Source: Acholeplasmataceae bacterium (lineage in GTDB: Bacteria > Bacillota_I > Bacilli_A > Acholeplasmatales > Acholeplasmataceae). From it: a DNA stretch of 7,134 nucleotides. The stretch spans positions 5,855 to 12,988 of the forward strand of contig DOYO01000053.1 in the NCBI GenBank assembly GCA_003518475.1, written 5' to 3'. The notes below the pieces were generated by a model. The model saw nothing but the letters and a program-made list of their open reading frames with translations, was not told where the DNA came from and ran no database searches. Positions 1-5,870 of this stretch are shown piece by piece (the first letter of the stretch is position 1; every line of letters starts with the position of its first letter). The position numbers were made by a program, and so were the translations under genes.

Positions 1-551
1 TCGTCAATTAAACGGTATGGGTTTTCTTCAAGCTTTTCCAAGGTCAGCATTTGATATTTGGAAAGAAGCTTCATTGCGAGCTTGCCGGAGAGATTGTATC
101 CGTATAAAGCGACTAAAATATGCTCATTGGTTTGATTTTCAACAAGCTGCTGGTAAAATTTTTCGATGCGGATCGGAGATAGGCCGACATTCTTTAAAAT
201 CTTTTTATCCGCCATGATTTTTTTGATGGCGTCGTTACCTAAAACTTCAACGATTTTTTCTGCTGTTTTCGGACCGATTCCATGAAAAAACGAGCTTGAT
301 AAATAGCTGATCAAGCCCTGTGCATTCTGTTCCTCACACTTTTTAAAGGATTCAACCTTGAGCTGGTCTCCATAGCTTTGGTGCTTGACCCAGGTTCCTG
401 AGAATTCATAATCTATATCTTCGCTCACCACTGGGAAATAACCAACAATGGTGACAATCTGATCTTGATCCGTCGTGATTCTAGCAATCGAGTAACTATT
501 TTCGTCATTGTGAAAGACGTAGTTTTTGATTTTGCCCTTGATCGTTTCCAT
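1..551 (-). CDS. recD2: RecD2-type ATP-dependent DNA helicase, N-terminal part (cut by left window edge)
   Basis: The minus-strand frame from the ATG at 549-551 stays open to the left edge, giving 183 codons. RecD2 is a 5'-3' superfamily 1B helicase acting in DNA repair and replication-fork maintenance; Bacillota members are usually about 740-800 residues, so about a quarter is present and the Walker A and other ATPase motifs lie off-window. What can be seen is the RecD2-specific N-terminus: a beta-rich OB-like domain with GYFP (37-40) and GTWVKHQSYGDQLKV (52-66), then ISYLSSSFFHGIGPKTAEKI (81-100), the first helix-hairpin-helix region, and ENPYRLID (176-183). The start is fixed by AGGAGG (minus strand, 554-560) directly upstream. 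It lies downstream of mnmA. In Bacillus subtilis trmU/mnmA and recD2 (yrrC) are also close, with a TPR gene between them that is absent here. An extended -10 promoter in the 73-bp gap suggests independent transcription. Confidence 0.93.
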   Translation of the reverse strand, partial: METIKGKIKNYVFHNDENSYSIARITTDQDQIVTIVGYFPVVSEDIDYEFSGTWVKHQSYGDQLKVESFKKCEEQNAQGLISYLSSSFFHGIGPKTAEKIVEVLGNDAIKKIMADKKILKNVGLSPIRIEKFYQQLVENQTNEHILVALYGYNLSGKLAMKLLSKYQMLTLEKLEENPYRLID

Positions 552-580
552 AGCTCCTCCTAGATTGCTGATTTGGTTAA

Positions 581-590
581 ATTATATCAC
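581..590 (-). promoter_or_regulatory. Extended -10 promoter for recD2
   Basis: On the minus strand the gap between mnmA and recD2 reads TGATATAAT, a TGnTATAAT extended -10, with TATAAT at 581-586. No good -35 exists: the position 17 bp upstream falls in the T-tract of the mnmA terminator. Extended -10 promoters often lack a -35. Initiation would be near position 574, giving a leader of about 22 nt that includes the AGGAGG site. Assigned by motif only. Confidence 0.6.
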
Positions 591-601
591 TTTTTGCCTA
601 T

Positions 602-626
602 AAAAAAAAGGAACATAGGTTCCTTT
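602..626 (-). terminator. Intrinsic terminator of the nadD-nadE-mnmA operon
   Basis: The 8-bp stem AAAGGAAC / GTTCCTTT (607-614 with 619-626) closes a 4-nt loop and is followed on the minus strand by a run of eight T (602-609). The stem includes bases of the mnmA TAA stop codon, so termination starts at the end of the coding region. On the plus strand no T-run follows, so it should act only on minus-strand transcripts. Confidence 0.85.
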
Positions 627-1755
627 AGCTATATTGTCTGACTTTTTTATCCATATACGCTTCTTGAATGAATCCAGAGCCCACACAGACCTTACCTTGA
701 TAAAAAGCGCATACCTGGCCTGGCGTCACCGCTCGTATTTTTTGAGGATAGGATGCCATGATGGTATGATCATCAAGCCACTTGACATCGATTTCATGAT
801 CCTTTTGACGGTATCTGAACTTCGCAGTCATTTTTCCATCTGTTTTCGGACCTCTCCAGATCACATCGGTAATCAATGCTTCATCGCTATAGAGATAGGG
901 ATGATCAAAATCCGGTTCAACATACAAGGTGTTTGACTTTAAGTCTTTCCCAACCACATACCATGCTCCGATTTCATCCTTTGAACCACCGATACCCAAG
1001 CCTTTTCTTTGACCGATCGTATAGTTCATCAATCCAAAGTGTTCCTTAAGGACAGTCCCGTCCAGCTTTTTCATGAGGCCCTTTTGAGCAGGCAGATAAT
1101 TACTTAGAAAGGCATTGAAATGACGCTCGCCGATAAAACATATCCCTGTTGAATCCTTCTTGGTTGCTGTTGCCAGTCCTTGTTCTAAAGCGATTCTTCT
1201 GACTTCTTTCTTATCTAAATGACCGATTGGGAATAAGACATTTTTGAGTTGTTCTTCCTTCAATTGAGAAAGAAAATAGGTTTGGTCCTTATTCTCGTCA
1301 ACTGCTCTTAATAGCTTAGGATACGCGCCAGATAGATCTAGCTGCGCATAGTGTCCCATCGCGATAAAATCCGGTTTAAAGACCTTCGCATATTCAACAA
1401 AAGCCTTGAATTTAATTTCATTGTTGCATAAAACATCAGGGTTCGGTGTTCTATTTTTCTTATACTCCTCAAGGAAATAAGAAAATACACGGTCCCAGTA
1501 ATCTTCGATAAAATCAACCTTGTGAAGCTTGATGCCAAGCTTGTCAGCAACCAGCAATGCATCCTGATAATCCTTTTCCTGTTCGCACATAGCATCAAAT
1601 GCCGTTGGGTTGCCCTTGTAGTCTGAATTGGTCGCACTATCCCAATTACGCATAAAAACGGCTTCCACATCGTAGCCGTCTTTTAGAAGCAGATATGCAG
1701 CAACACTGCTATCCACTCCGCCGCTTAATCCTATAATGACTTTCTTTTTCTTCAT
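625..1755 (-). CDS. mnmA: tRNA-specific 2-thiouridylase MnmA
   Basis: Encodes 376 residues, full length for the family. MnmA activates C2 of uridine 34 with ATP and transfers persulfide sulfur to make s2U34 in tRNA-Lys, -Glu and -Gln. Visible motifs: N-terminal PP-loop SGGVDSS (11-17) in the ATP pyrophosphatase domain; NPDVLCNNEIKF (105-116), giving the catalytic pair D107 and C110; GHYA (134-137); and DSTGICFIGER (201-211), with C206 as the second catalytic cysteine (E. coli Asp99, Cys102, Cys199 by motif). The central and C-terminal beta-barrel tRNA-binding regions follow, with NYTIGQRKGLGIGG (244-257). It is the last gene of an operon, 4 bp after nadE. Its upstream sequence (AAAGAGAAAG) is only a weak ribosome site, so translational coupling to nadE is likely (inference). 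The sulfur donor, an IscS-type desulfurase, is not in the window. It could only be confused with other PP-loop thiolases, but the two-cysteine pattern is diagnostic. Confidence 0.97.
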   Translation of the reverse strand: MKKKKVIIGLSGGVDSSVAAYLLLKDGYDVEAVFMRNWDSATNSDYKGNPTAFDAMCEQEKDYQDALLVADKLGIKLHKVDFIEDYWDRVFSYFLEEYKKNRTPNPDVLCNNEIKFKAFVEYAKVFKPDFIAMGHYAQLDLSGAYPKLLRAVDENKDQTYFLSQLKEEQLKNVLFPIGHLDKKEVRRIALEQGLATATKKDSTGICFIGERHFNAFLSNYLPAQKGLMKKLDGTVLKEHFGLMNYTIGQRKGLGIGGSKDEIGAWYVVGKDLKSNTLYVEPDFDHPYLYSDEALITDVIWRGPKTDGKMTAKFRYRQKDHEIDVKWLDDHTIMASYPQKIRAVTPGQVCAFYQGKVCVGSGFIQEAYMDKKVRQYS

Positions 1756-1759
1756 TTTT

Positions 1760-3616
1760 TCACTTTCTCTTTACATCAGATGGCATTCTGTACTGACCTC
1801 TCGGGGAAAGGCTGATGCCTAATATTTTAGGTCCTTCGGGAAGTGTCTGACGTTTGAACTGCTGACTGTAGAAACGCTTGAAAAAGCGGTCTACATAGAG
1901 CTTGGATTCCGCTTTGGTAAAGTGGAATGCGCGTTCAACAAGCCACGTGATCTTATCATCGTCTGCACCTTGGTCCATATGATAGAACAAAATAAAATCA
2001 TTCACATCATAACGTCCGATAGATTTTTCAGTATCCTGATCTTCTAATAATTCTGGAGAGATTGGAGCTTTAAGTATTTTGTTCAACACTTCTTTAAGCT
2101 CTTTGTAATCGTGGTTCGCATGATAATCGATCAAGAGCTGGACCCAAGTCTTCGGCAAACCTGCGTTCACCGCATACATGCTCATCTGATCGCCGTTGTA
2201 GGTCATCCATCCAAGCGCAATCTCGGATAAATCGCCTGTTCCAAGAACAAATCCGCCATGCTTATTGGCGAGATCCATCAAAATCAATGTTCTCATTCTC
2301 GCCTGGGCATTTTCATAAGTGACATCTTTTTCTTCATGGGAAATAGATTTGAGATGTAAATCCACGGATTTCGTAATTGGTATTTCTAAGAGTGTGACGC
2401 CTAATGTTTCCATCATCTTGAGCGCCGCTGATTTGGAATTCTTCGAGGTTGCAGTCGCGGGCATGGTGACCGCGATGATATCCTTCGAACTTCTTCCCAG
2501 TTTTTTCATCGCTTGATGGCTGACCAAAAGTGCAAGCGCGGAATCCAAGCCGCCCGACACGCCGAGGATGATCTTGCTGGAGGTGGGAGGAAGAGACTCG
2601 ATCCGTTTGATCAGACCGAACACTTGAAGATTATTAGCCAACGCCATATCTTCTTCAAGATTATTTGTTGGAATGAATGGTTTTTGGTTGATTTCTCTTT
2701 CAAATAGATAATCTTCTGATTCATCAAAAGGCACATGAATGAATTGATATTCATTTTGAATCAGCATATGCATATCTCTATACGTAGAATCCTGACGCTT
2801 TTGATAATTGATCGCTTCAATATCGATATCTGCTGTTAAAATTGAAGATTTCATATCAAAAGACGCACTTTCAGCAACCAATAGACCTTGGTTCGCGATA
2901 ATCTTTTGACTTGAATAAACGACCTCGGATGAGGATTCAAAATGACCTGTGCTTGTATAAACATAAGCAGACATTTGTTTTCTGGAGTGATCTAAAACAA
3001 GGTTTCTTCTAACCATGGGTTTACCAACACGTTCTGTGGATGCCGAAAGATTGAAAAACAGATTGGCGCCAGCTAAGCTCATGTCATCGCTTGGGCTGTA
3101 TGCAGCCCATAAGTCCTGACAGATTTCAACACCGAATCTGATGTTGTTATCTGCATCTTCAAAAATCAGATAGCCAAAAGGAACCAGTTCTCCAAAGAGC
3201 TTGATACTCTTCATGGTTGTTTTAAATCCGCTGTGAAACCAGCGCTTTTCATAAAACTCCTGATAATTCGGTAAATAATGCTTGGGTACGACCCCAAGAA
3301 TCTTGTTTTCCTTGATGACGACTGCGCAATTGTATAAAATGCCATATAAGTCCAAAGGAGCACCTAAAATATAGACGCCTTTGTAGGTGGTTTCTTTCAT
3401 GATTTCCTGAAGCGCTGTTTTCGCTTCAGAGATGAACGCTTCCTGATAGAACAAATCACTTGATGTGTATCCGGTGATGGTCAGTTCAGGAAAAACGATA
3501 ATGCTTGCTGCCGCTTGATTCAGTACAGACAAAATTTCTTTTTTGTTGTGCTGGATATCACCGACACTGATACTGGGAGTTGCTGCAGATACCTTGATAT
3601 AGCCGTGTTTAAACAT
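1760..3616 (-). CDS. nadE: Glutamine-dependent NAD+ synthetase (nitrilase + synthetase domains)
   Basis: Encodes 618 residues and catalyses the last step of NAD+ synthesis, amidation of deamido-NAD with ATP, taking ammonia from glutamine. The N-terminal nitrilase-fold glutaminase spans about 1-290 and shows the Glu-Lys-Cys triad: E44 in VFPELTITGY (41-50), K112 in VVPKHYLPN (109-117), and C166 in FGVEICQDLW (161-170). The synthetase domain (about 320-618) has the PP-loop SGGLDSA (354-360), ENAQARMR (435-442), TGDLSEIALGW (460-470) and NGDQMSMYAVNAGLPKT (474-490). This layout matches the long two-domain form known from Mycobacterium tuberculosis, not the short ammonia-only form of B. subtilis. 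The ATG at 3614-3616 has GAGGAG (3623-3628) at a good distance, formed by the last codons of nadD only 3 bp upstream. It ends in TGA, 4 bp before the mnmA start. Catalytic residues appear intact. Confidence 0.97.
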   Translation of the reverse strand: MFKHGYIKVSAATPSISVGDIQHNKKEILSVLNQAAASIIVFPELTITGYTSSDLFYQEAFISEAKTALQEIMKETTYKGVYILGAPLDLYGILYNCAVVIKENKILGVVPKHYLPNYQEFYEKRWFHSGFKTTMKSIKLFGELVPFGYLIFEDADNNIRFGVEICQDLWAAYSPSDDMSLAGANLFFNLSASTERVGKPMVRRNLVLDHSRKQMSAYVYTSTGHFESSSEVVYSSQKIIANQGLLVAESASFDMKSSILTADIDIEAINYQKRQDSTYRDMHMLIQNEYQFIHVPFDESEDYLFEREINQKPFIPTNNLEEDMALANNLQVFGLIKRIESLPPTSSKIILGVSGGLDSALALLVSHQAMKKLGRSSKDIIAVTMPATATSKNSKSAALKMMETLGVTLLEIPITKSVDLHLKSISHEEKDVTYENAQARMRTLILMDLANKHGGFVLGTGDLSEIALGWMTYNGDQMSMYAVNAGLPKTWVQLLIDYHANHDYKELKEVLNKILKAPISPELLEDQDTEKSIGRYDVNDFILFYHMDQGADDDKITWLVERAFHFTKAESKLYVDRFFKRFYSQQFKRQTLPEGPKILGISLSPRGQYRMPSDVKRK

Positions 3617-3619
3617 GTT

Positions 3620-4183
3620 TTACTCCTCGTAGAGATGATTTTTAATGATATATTGATAAACCTGTTCGGTTAAGTATTTTTTTCTATAGGATTGGTTCTT
3701 TCGAACTTTGGTTGATGAAGCCTCTTCATCAACTTCTATGAAACTGAAGTCATGCTTCAAATCAGAAAACATTTTTTCAGCATCCATTTCATTTAAAGCA
3801 TGTTTTCTGGTCATCACGATGAACGGAAAACTCGCTAAAAGCTCTTCATACTTGATCCATGATTTCAATCCCTCTAAATTATCGGAACCGATGACGAAAT
3901 GAATATCTTGATAGGTCTTGCTGAGTTCCTTCAAGCTTGCTAAAGTGCCTTTGTATTTCGTATCTTTTTCTAATGAAGAAACAATGACTTGATCCATATC
4001 TTGAACCAGCAGGTTCAGCATATCGATTCGATACTGAAAGTCAATGAGTTCAGGCTTATGATAATCATCACCGACCGGTAAAATTAAAACCTGTGAACCT
4101 TGAAAGGTTGACAGCAGCTTCTTAATAATATTGAGATGCGCAACCGTTGGCGGATTGAATGCCCCGCCAAATACTATCAGCAT
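3620..4183 (-). CDS. nadD: Nicotinate-nucleotide adenylyltransferase NadD
   Basis: NadD transfers AMP from ATP to nicotinate mononucleotide, giving deamido-NAD, the substrate of NadE encoded next in the operon. From the chosen start it has 187 residues, a usual length (about 190-200). Visible motifs: the nucleotidyltransferase signature GGAFNPPTVAH (6-16), the form of GxFDPxHxGH typical of NadD, with Asn-Pro-Pro and His; the family motif IGSDN (98-102) followed by W109; and SSTKVR (156-161), the ISSTxIR motif near the C-terminus. Start choice: a longer frame could open at a GTG at 4190-4192, but that GTG lies inside the ribosome site AGAGGTGA (4189-4196), which is ideally placed 5 nt ahead of the ATG at 4181-4183; MLIVFGGAFNPP is also a typical family N-terminus. 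In many Bacillota nadD lies by yqeK and rsfS; here it leads the NAD operon. Confidence 0.95.
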   Translation of the reverse strand: MLIVFGGAFNPPTVAHLNIIKKLLSTFQGSQVLILPVGDDYHKPELIDFQYRIDMLNLLVQDMDQVIVSSLEKDTKYKGTLASLKELSKTYQDIHFVIGSDNLEGLKSWIKYEELLASFPFIVMTRKHALNEMDAEKMFSDLKHDFSFIEVDEEASSTKVRKNQSYRKKYLTEQVYQYIIKNHLYEE

Positions 4184-4188
4184 GTTAG

Positions 4189-4198
4189 TCACCTCTTT
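4189..4198 (-). promoter_or_regulatory. Ribosome binding site that fixes the nadD start
   Basis: The minus strand reads AAAGAGGTGA, then CTAAC, then ATG at 4183. This is a strong Shine-Dalgarno match. The in-frame GTG within it would have no ribosome site of its own at a useful distance, so the ATG is preferred. Confidence 0.8.
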
Positions 4199-4199
4199 A

Positions 4200-4205
4200 A
4201 TTATA
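4200..4205 (-). promoter_or_regulatory. Possible -10 element of the nadD-nadE-mnmA operon (uncertain)
   Basis: A perfect TATAAT lies on the minus strand just upstream of nadD. No convincing -35 is present 16-18 bp upstream (TATCAA at 17). Initiation about 7 nt downstream would fall inside the ribosome site, giving an almost leaderless mRNA. A weaker alternative, TTTATT (4300-4305), a 17-bp spacer and TATATT (4277-4282), would give a leader of about 87 nt. The sequence alone does not decide between them. Confidence 0.3.
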
Positions 4206-4296
4206 CATTATTTCATAAAAATTTGATATCTATGTAAATAAGACCAATAATAAACATCAAATCGTACAAAATAGACAATATATGTTTACCTATAAA

Positions 4297-4313
4297 GATA
4301 ATAAACGATTATG
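4297..4313. promoter_or_regulatory. Possible operator: GATAAT-N5-ATTATG dyad in the nadD/fur intergenic region
   Basis: ATAAT (4298-4302) and ATTAT (4308-4312) form a dyad with 5-nt spacing, and the left half with its flanking G reads GATAAT as in classical Fur boxes. The Fur consensus GATAATGATAATCATTATC has 7 nt between these hexamers and the PerR box is a 7-1-7 repeat, so the fit is imperfect. It sits just upstream of the fur -35 and could affect either divergent gene. The region is very AT-rich, so chance is a real explanation. Confidence 0.25.
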
Positions 4314-4323
4314 AGCGAAATAC

Positions 4324-4352
4324 TTTAAAGCAATTATAAATATTGATATAAT
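4324..4352 (+). promoter_or_regulatory. Promoter of the Fur-family gene, with a dyad over the -10
   Basis: TTTAAA (-35-like, 4324-4329), a 17-bp spacer, and TATAAT (4347-4352) preceded by TG at 4344-4345, making TGATATAAT, the same 9-mer as at the recD2 promoter. Initiation would be near 4359, giving a leader of about 46 nt. A dyad ATTATA-N8-TATAAT (4333-4338 with 4347-4352) covers the spacer and -10 and could be an autoregulatory operator; that part is inference. Confidence 0.65.
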
Positions 4353-4386
4353 GGATATGTATGGATTACTAGAAATATAGTTTCCC

Positions 4387-4407
4387 AAAAGGAGAGCGAT
4401 TCAATTG
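4387..4407 (+). promoter_or_regulatory. Ribosome binding site and TTG start of the Fur-family gene
   Basis: AAAAGGAGAG (4387-4396) precedes a TTG at 4405-4407, with 10 nt between GGAG and TTG, slightly long. The next in-frame ATG (4450-4452) has no Shine-Dalgarno match and would begin at the first DNA-binding helix, removing the usual N-terminal extension. TTG is therefore the preferred start. Confidence 0.7.
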
Positions 4408-4827
4408 GATATTAAAGAACGCTATTATCACCGGATTAGAACTGAAAACATGCGCTTGACCAAGAGTCGTAAAGCGATGATCGAAATACTTGAAAATCAA
4501 CATTTGACTTTCAAGGAAATACAGAAGGCTTTGGCGAGCCGCGGTTTTTACAATGTCTCCACAATTTACAATAACCTTGAATTTTTAGTGGAACACAAGA
4601 TCGTTGTTGAAATTTATATTAACGATACCAAGTATTATGATTTGGCGATGGGCAACCCGATGCATAGCGCGGACAGCCACATTCATATCTTGAACAAAGA
4701 TACCAATGAGATTACTGAAATCAACAGCAATGACATCTTTGATTATCTAACCAATCATCCTGCATTTAAGAATCTGGACTTAGAGTACATCAGAATCATC
4801 ATTTCTGCACAAGCAAAGAAAAAATAA
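4405..4827 (+). CDS. Fur/PerR-family metal-dependent transcription regulator lacking cysteines
   Basis: Encodes 140 residues, normal for the Fur superfamily (Fur, Zur, PerR, Mur). The N-terminal winged helix spans about 15-80, with MRLTKSRKAMIEILE (16-30), HLTFKEIQKAL (33-43) and the recognition helix VSTIYNNLEFLVE (51-63). The dimerisation domain follows. Aligned by motif with B. subtilis PerR (H37, D85, H91, H93, D104), the regulatory metal site is kept as H33, D79, H92, H94 and E105. Glu at the last position is Fur-like; PerR proteins that sense peroxide use Asp. There is no cysteine at all: both CxxC pairs of the usual structural zinc site are missing (N97 and T100 replace the first pair). 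It is divergent from the NAD operon and convergent with rsmH, and has its own promoter and terminators. Which metal it senses, and its targets, cannot be told from sequence; autoregulation or control of nadD is a guess. Confidence 0.88.
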   Translation: MDIKERYYHRIRTENMRLTKSRKAMIEILENQHLTFKEIQKALASRGFYNVSTIYNNLEFLVEHKIVVEIYINDTKYYDLAMGNPMHSADSHIHILNKDTNEITEINSNDIFDYLTNHPAFKNLDLEYIRIIISAQAKKK

Positions 4828-4850
4828 AACACCTCGCGGTGTTTTTTTTT
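4826..4850. terminator. Bidirectional terminator between fur and rsmH
   Basis: The stem AAAACACC / GGTGTTTT (4826-4833 with 4838-4845) has a GC core CACC/GGTG and loop TCGC. On the plus strand it runs into nine T (4842-4850), ending fur. On the minus strand the same stem is followed by TTTTATTTTTT, so it can also stop rsmH transcripts. It overlaps the fur stop codon. Confidence 0.85.
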
Positions 4851-4854
4851 AGAT

Positions 4855-4888
4855 AAGAACTATATTTTTTAGTTCTTTTTATTTTTTT
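4855..4888 (+). terminator. Second, tandem terminator hairpin
   Basis: A perfect 8-bp stem AAGAACTA / TAGTTCTT (4855-4862 with 4870-4877) with a 7-nt loop is followed on the plus strand by a T-rich run (4876-4888, one A). It lies just beyond the fur terminator and reaches the rsmH stop codon (4879-4881), so it would back up termination of plus-strand transcripts. On the minus strand no T-run follows it. The stem is AT-rich and alone may be weak. Confidence 0.6.
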
Positions 4889-5775
4889 CTGGCAGCTCTG
4901 AGCTTGGCTGACTTGCTTCTGGGGTTACGTTCATATTCTTCATCCGTAGGATAAACTGGCTTTCTAGTGATTAACTCCATCTTTGTATCAGGCAATTCGA
5001 TCACAGGAAGATTCTTAGGTAGGTTCGATGTGCTTTCATCCTTGAAGAAATGCTTGACAATCCTGTCTTCAAGCGAGTGGAATGTAATCACGACAAGCCT
5101 GCCATCCGGATTAAGCAAATCCACAGCATCCGCTAAAACTTCTTCTAAAACTGTCAGTTCTTCATTGACTGCGATTCTAAGCGCTTGAAACACACGTTTA
5201 GAGCTATGTCCTTTTTCGTTATAATTGACTGAATCACATATTTTAACCAATTCCATCGTTGTTTTAAGCGGTCTTTTTTCTACAATGCGTCTAGCGATTT
5301 TAAAGCTGTTTCTCTCTTCACCGTAAACAAAGAAAATGCGCGCGAGCTCTTCCATGCTGTATGTATTTAAGATGGTTTCTGCAGTCACGCTTTGATCTTG
5401 ATCCATCCGCATATCCAAGGATGTATCCTTAAGATAGGTGAACCCTCTAGTTTCATCATCGATTTGAAAAGATGACAATCCAAGATCCAGCAATAGACCA
5501 TCAATCTTTTCAATACCTTCTTCTTTAAGCTTTTCCTTTAAAAATCTGAAATTGCTTTTAATAATCTTATAGTTTTTGAATCCTTTTAAAACATCTTTAG
5601 CAAAGGAAATCGCAAAATCATCCTGATCAAACGCGTAAAGAAAGCCATCCTTCAAATGCTCCAAAATCAGCTTGGAATGTCCTGCTCCTCCGAGCGTGCC
5701 ATCCACATAGATGCCATTCTCTTTGATGTTTAAGTATTGGATTGCTTCTTCTTTTAATACAGTTTCATGCTTCAT
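4879..5775 (-). CDS. rsmH: 16S rRNA (cytosine(1402)-N4)-methyltransferase RsmH
   Basis: Encodes 298 residues, close to the usual 300-315. RsmH (MraW) uses SAM to N4-methylate C1402 of 16S rRNA in the decoding centre of the 30S subunit. Visible motifs: the conserved N-terminus KHETVLKEEAIQYL (2-15); SAM-binding DGTLGGAGHS (25-34); the acidic end of strand 2, FDQD (49-52); LLLDLGLSSFQID (94-106) with RGFTY and LDMRMD (110-125); FQALRIAVNEEL (196-207); ITFHSLEDRIVK (230-241); and the C-terminal NPRSKSAKLR (284-293). All core motifs are intact. The ATG at 5773-5775 has AGGA (5782-5785) 6 nt upstream and a near-consensus promoter. In most bacteria rsmH follows mraZ at the head of the division and cell-wall cluster; here there is no mraZ or ftsL beside it, which fits lineages that have reduced or scattered that cluster (inference). 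Confidence 0.97.
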   Translation of the reverse strand: MKHETVLKEEAIQYLNIKENGIYVDGTLGGAGHSKLILEHLKDGFLYAFDQDDFAISFAKDVLKGFKNYKIIKSNFRFLKEKLKEEGIEKIDGLLLDLGLSSFQIDDETRGFTYLKDTSLDMRMDQDQSVTAETILNTYSMEELARIFFVYGEERNSFKIARRIVEKRPLKTTMELVKICDSVNYNEKGHSSKRVFQALRIAVNEELTVLEEVLADAVDLLNPDGRLVVITFHSLEDRIVKHFFKDESTSNLPKNLPVIELPDTKMELITRKPVYPTDEEYERNPRSKSAKLRAARKK

Positions 5776-5805
5776 CTTGGTTCCTGCCCTTCGATTGCTA
5801 TCTTC

Positions 5806-5834
5806 AATATATATGAATTACGCCTGATTGTCAA
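5806..5834 (-). promoter_or_regulatory. Sigma-A promoter of rsmH
   Basis: On the minus strand TTGACA (5829-5834) is separated by exactly 17 bp from TATATT (5806-5811), one base from the -10 consensus. Initiation would be near 5799, giving a leader of about 24 nt that carries the AGGA site. The -35 begins six bases after the rpmF terminator tract. Confidence 0.85.
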
Positions 5835-5840
5835 TTGATG

Positions 5841-5865
5841 AAAGAAAAAGGTGCCTGTTGGCACC
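5841..5865 (-). terminator. Intrinsic terminator of yceD-rpmF
   Basis: A GC-rich 6-bp stem GGTGCC / GGCACC (5850-5855 with 5860-5865) and 4-nt loop are followed on the minus strand by TTTTTCTTT (5841-5849). It starts 5 bp after the rpmF stop codon and separates rpmF from rsmH. Confidence 0.88.
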
Positions 5866-5870
5866 CTTCC

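Noticed and set aside
17..217. Short plus-strand frame at the left edge
   Set aside because: It is antisense to the clear recD2 reading frame and has no supporting features.
634..936. Plus-strand open frame of about 100 codons within mnmA
   Set aside because: It lies fully antisense to the conserved C-terminal part of mnmA, has no ribosome site and no family resemblance; a shadow frame.
1338..1670. Second minus-strand frame of about 110 codons inside mnmA
   Set aside because: It overlaps the PP-loop and catalytic D107/C110 region of MnmA in another frame, and its Arg/Leu/Met-rich composition is typical of an out-of-frame reading.
4221..4262. Inverted repeat ATTTGAT ... ATCAAAT with 28 nt between the arms
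   Set aside because: Seven-base arms at this spacing are expected by chance about once or twice in a 200-bp AT-rich region, and no gene signal lines up with them.
4184..4404. Possible riboswitch, small RNA or NAD-responsive operator in the nadD/fur intergenic region
   Set aside because: No stable GC-containing stem, no aptamer-like conserved motif and no recognisable NiaR or NrtR site was found; only promoter elements and weak dyads.
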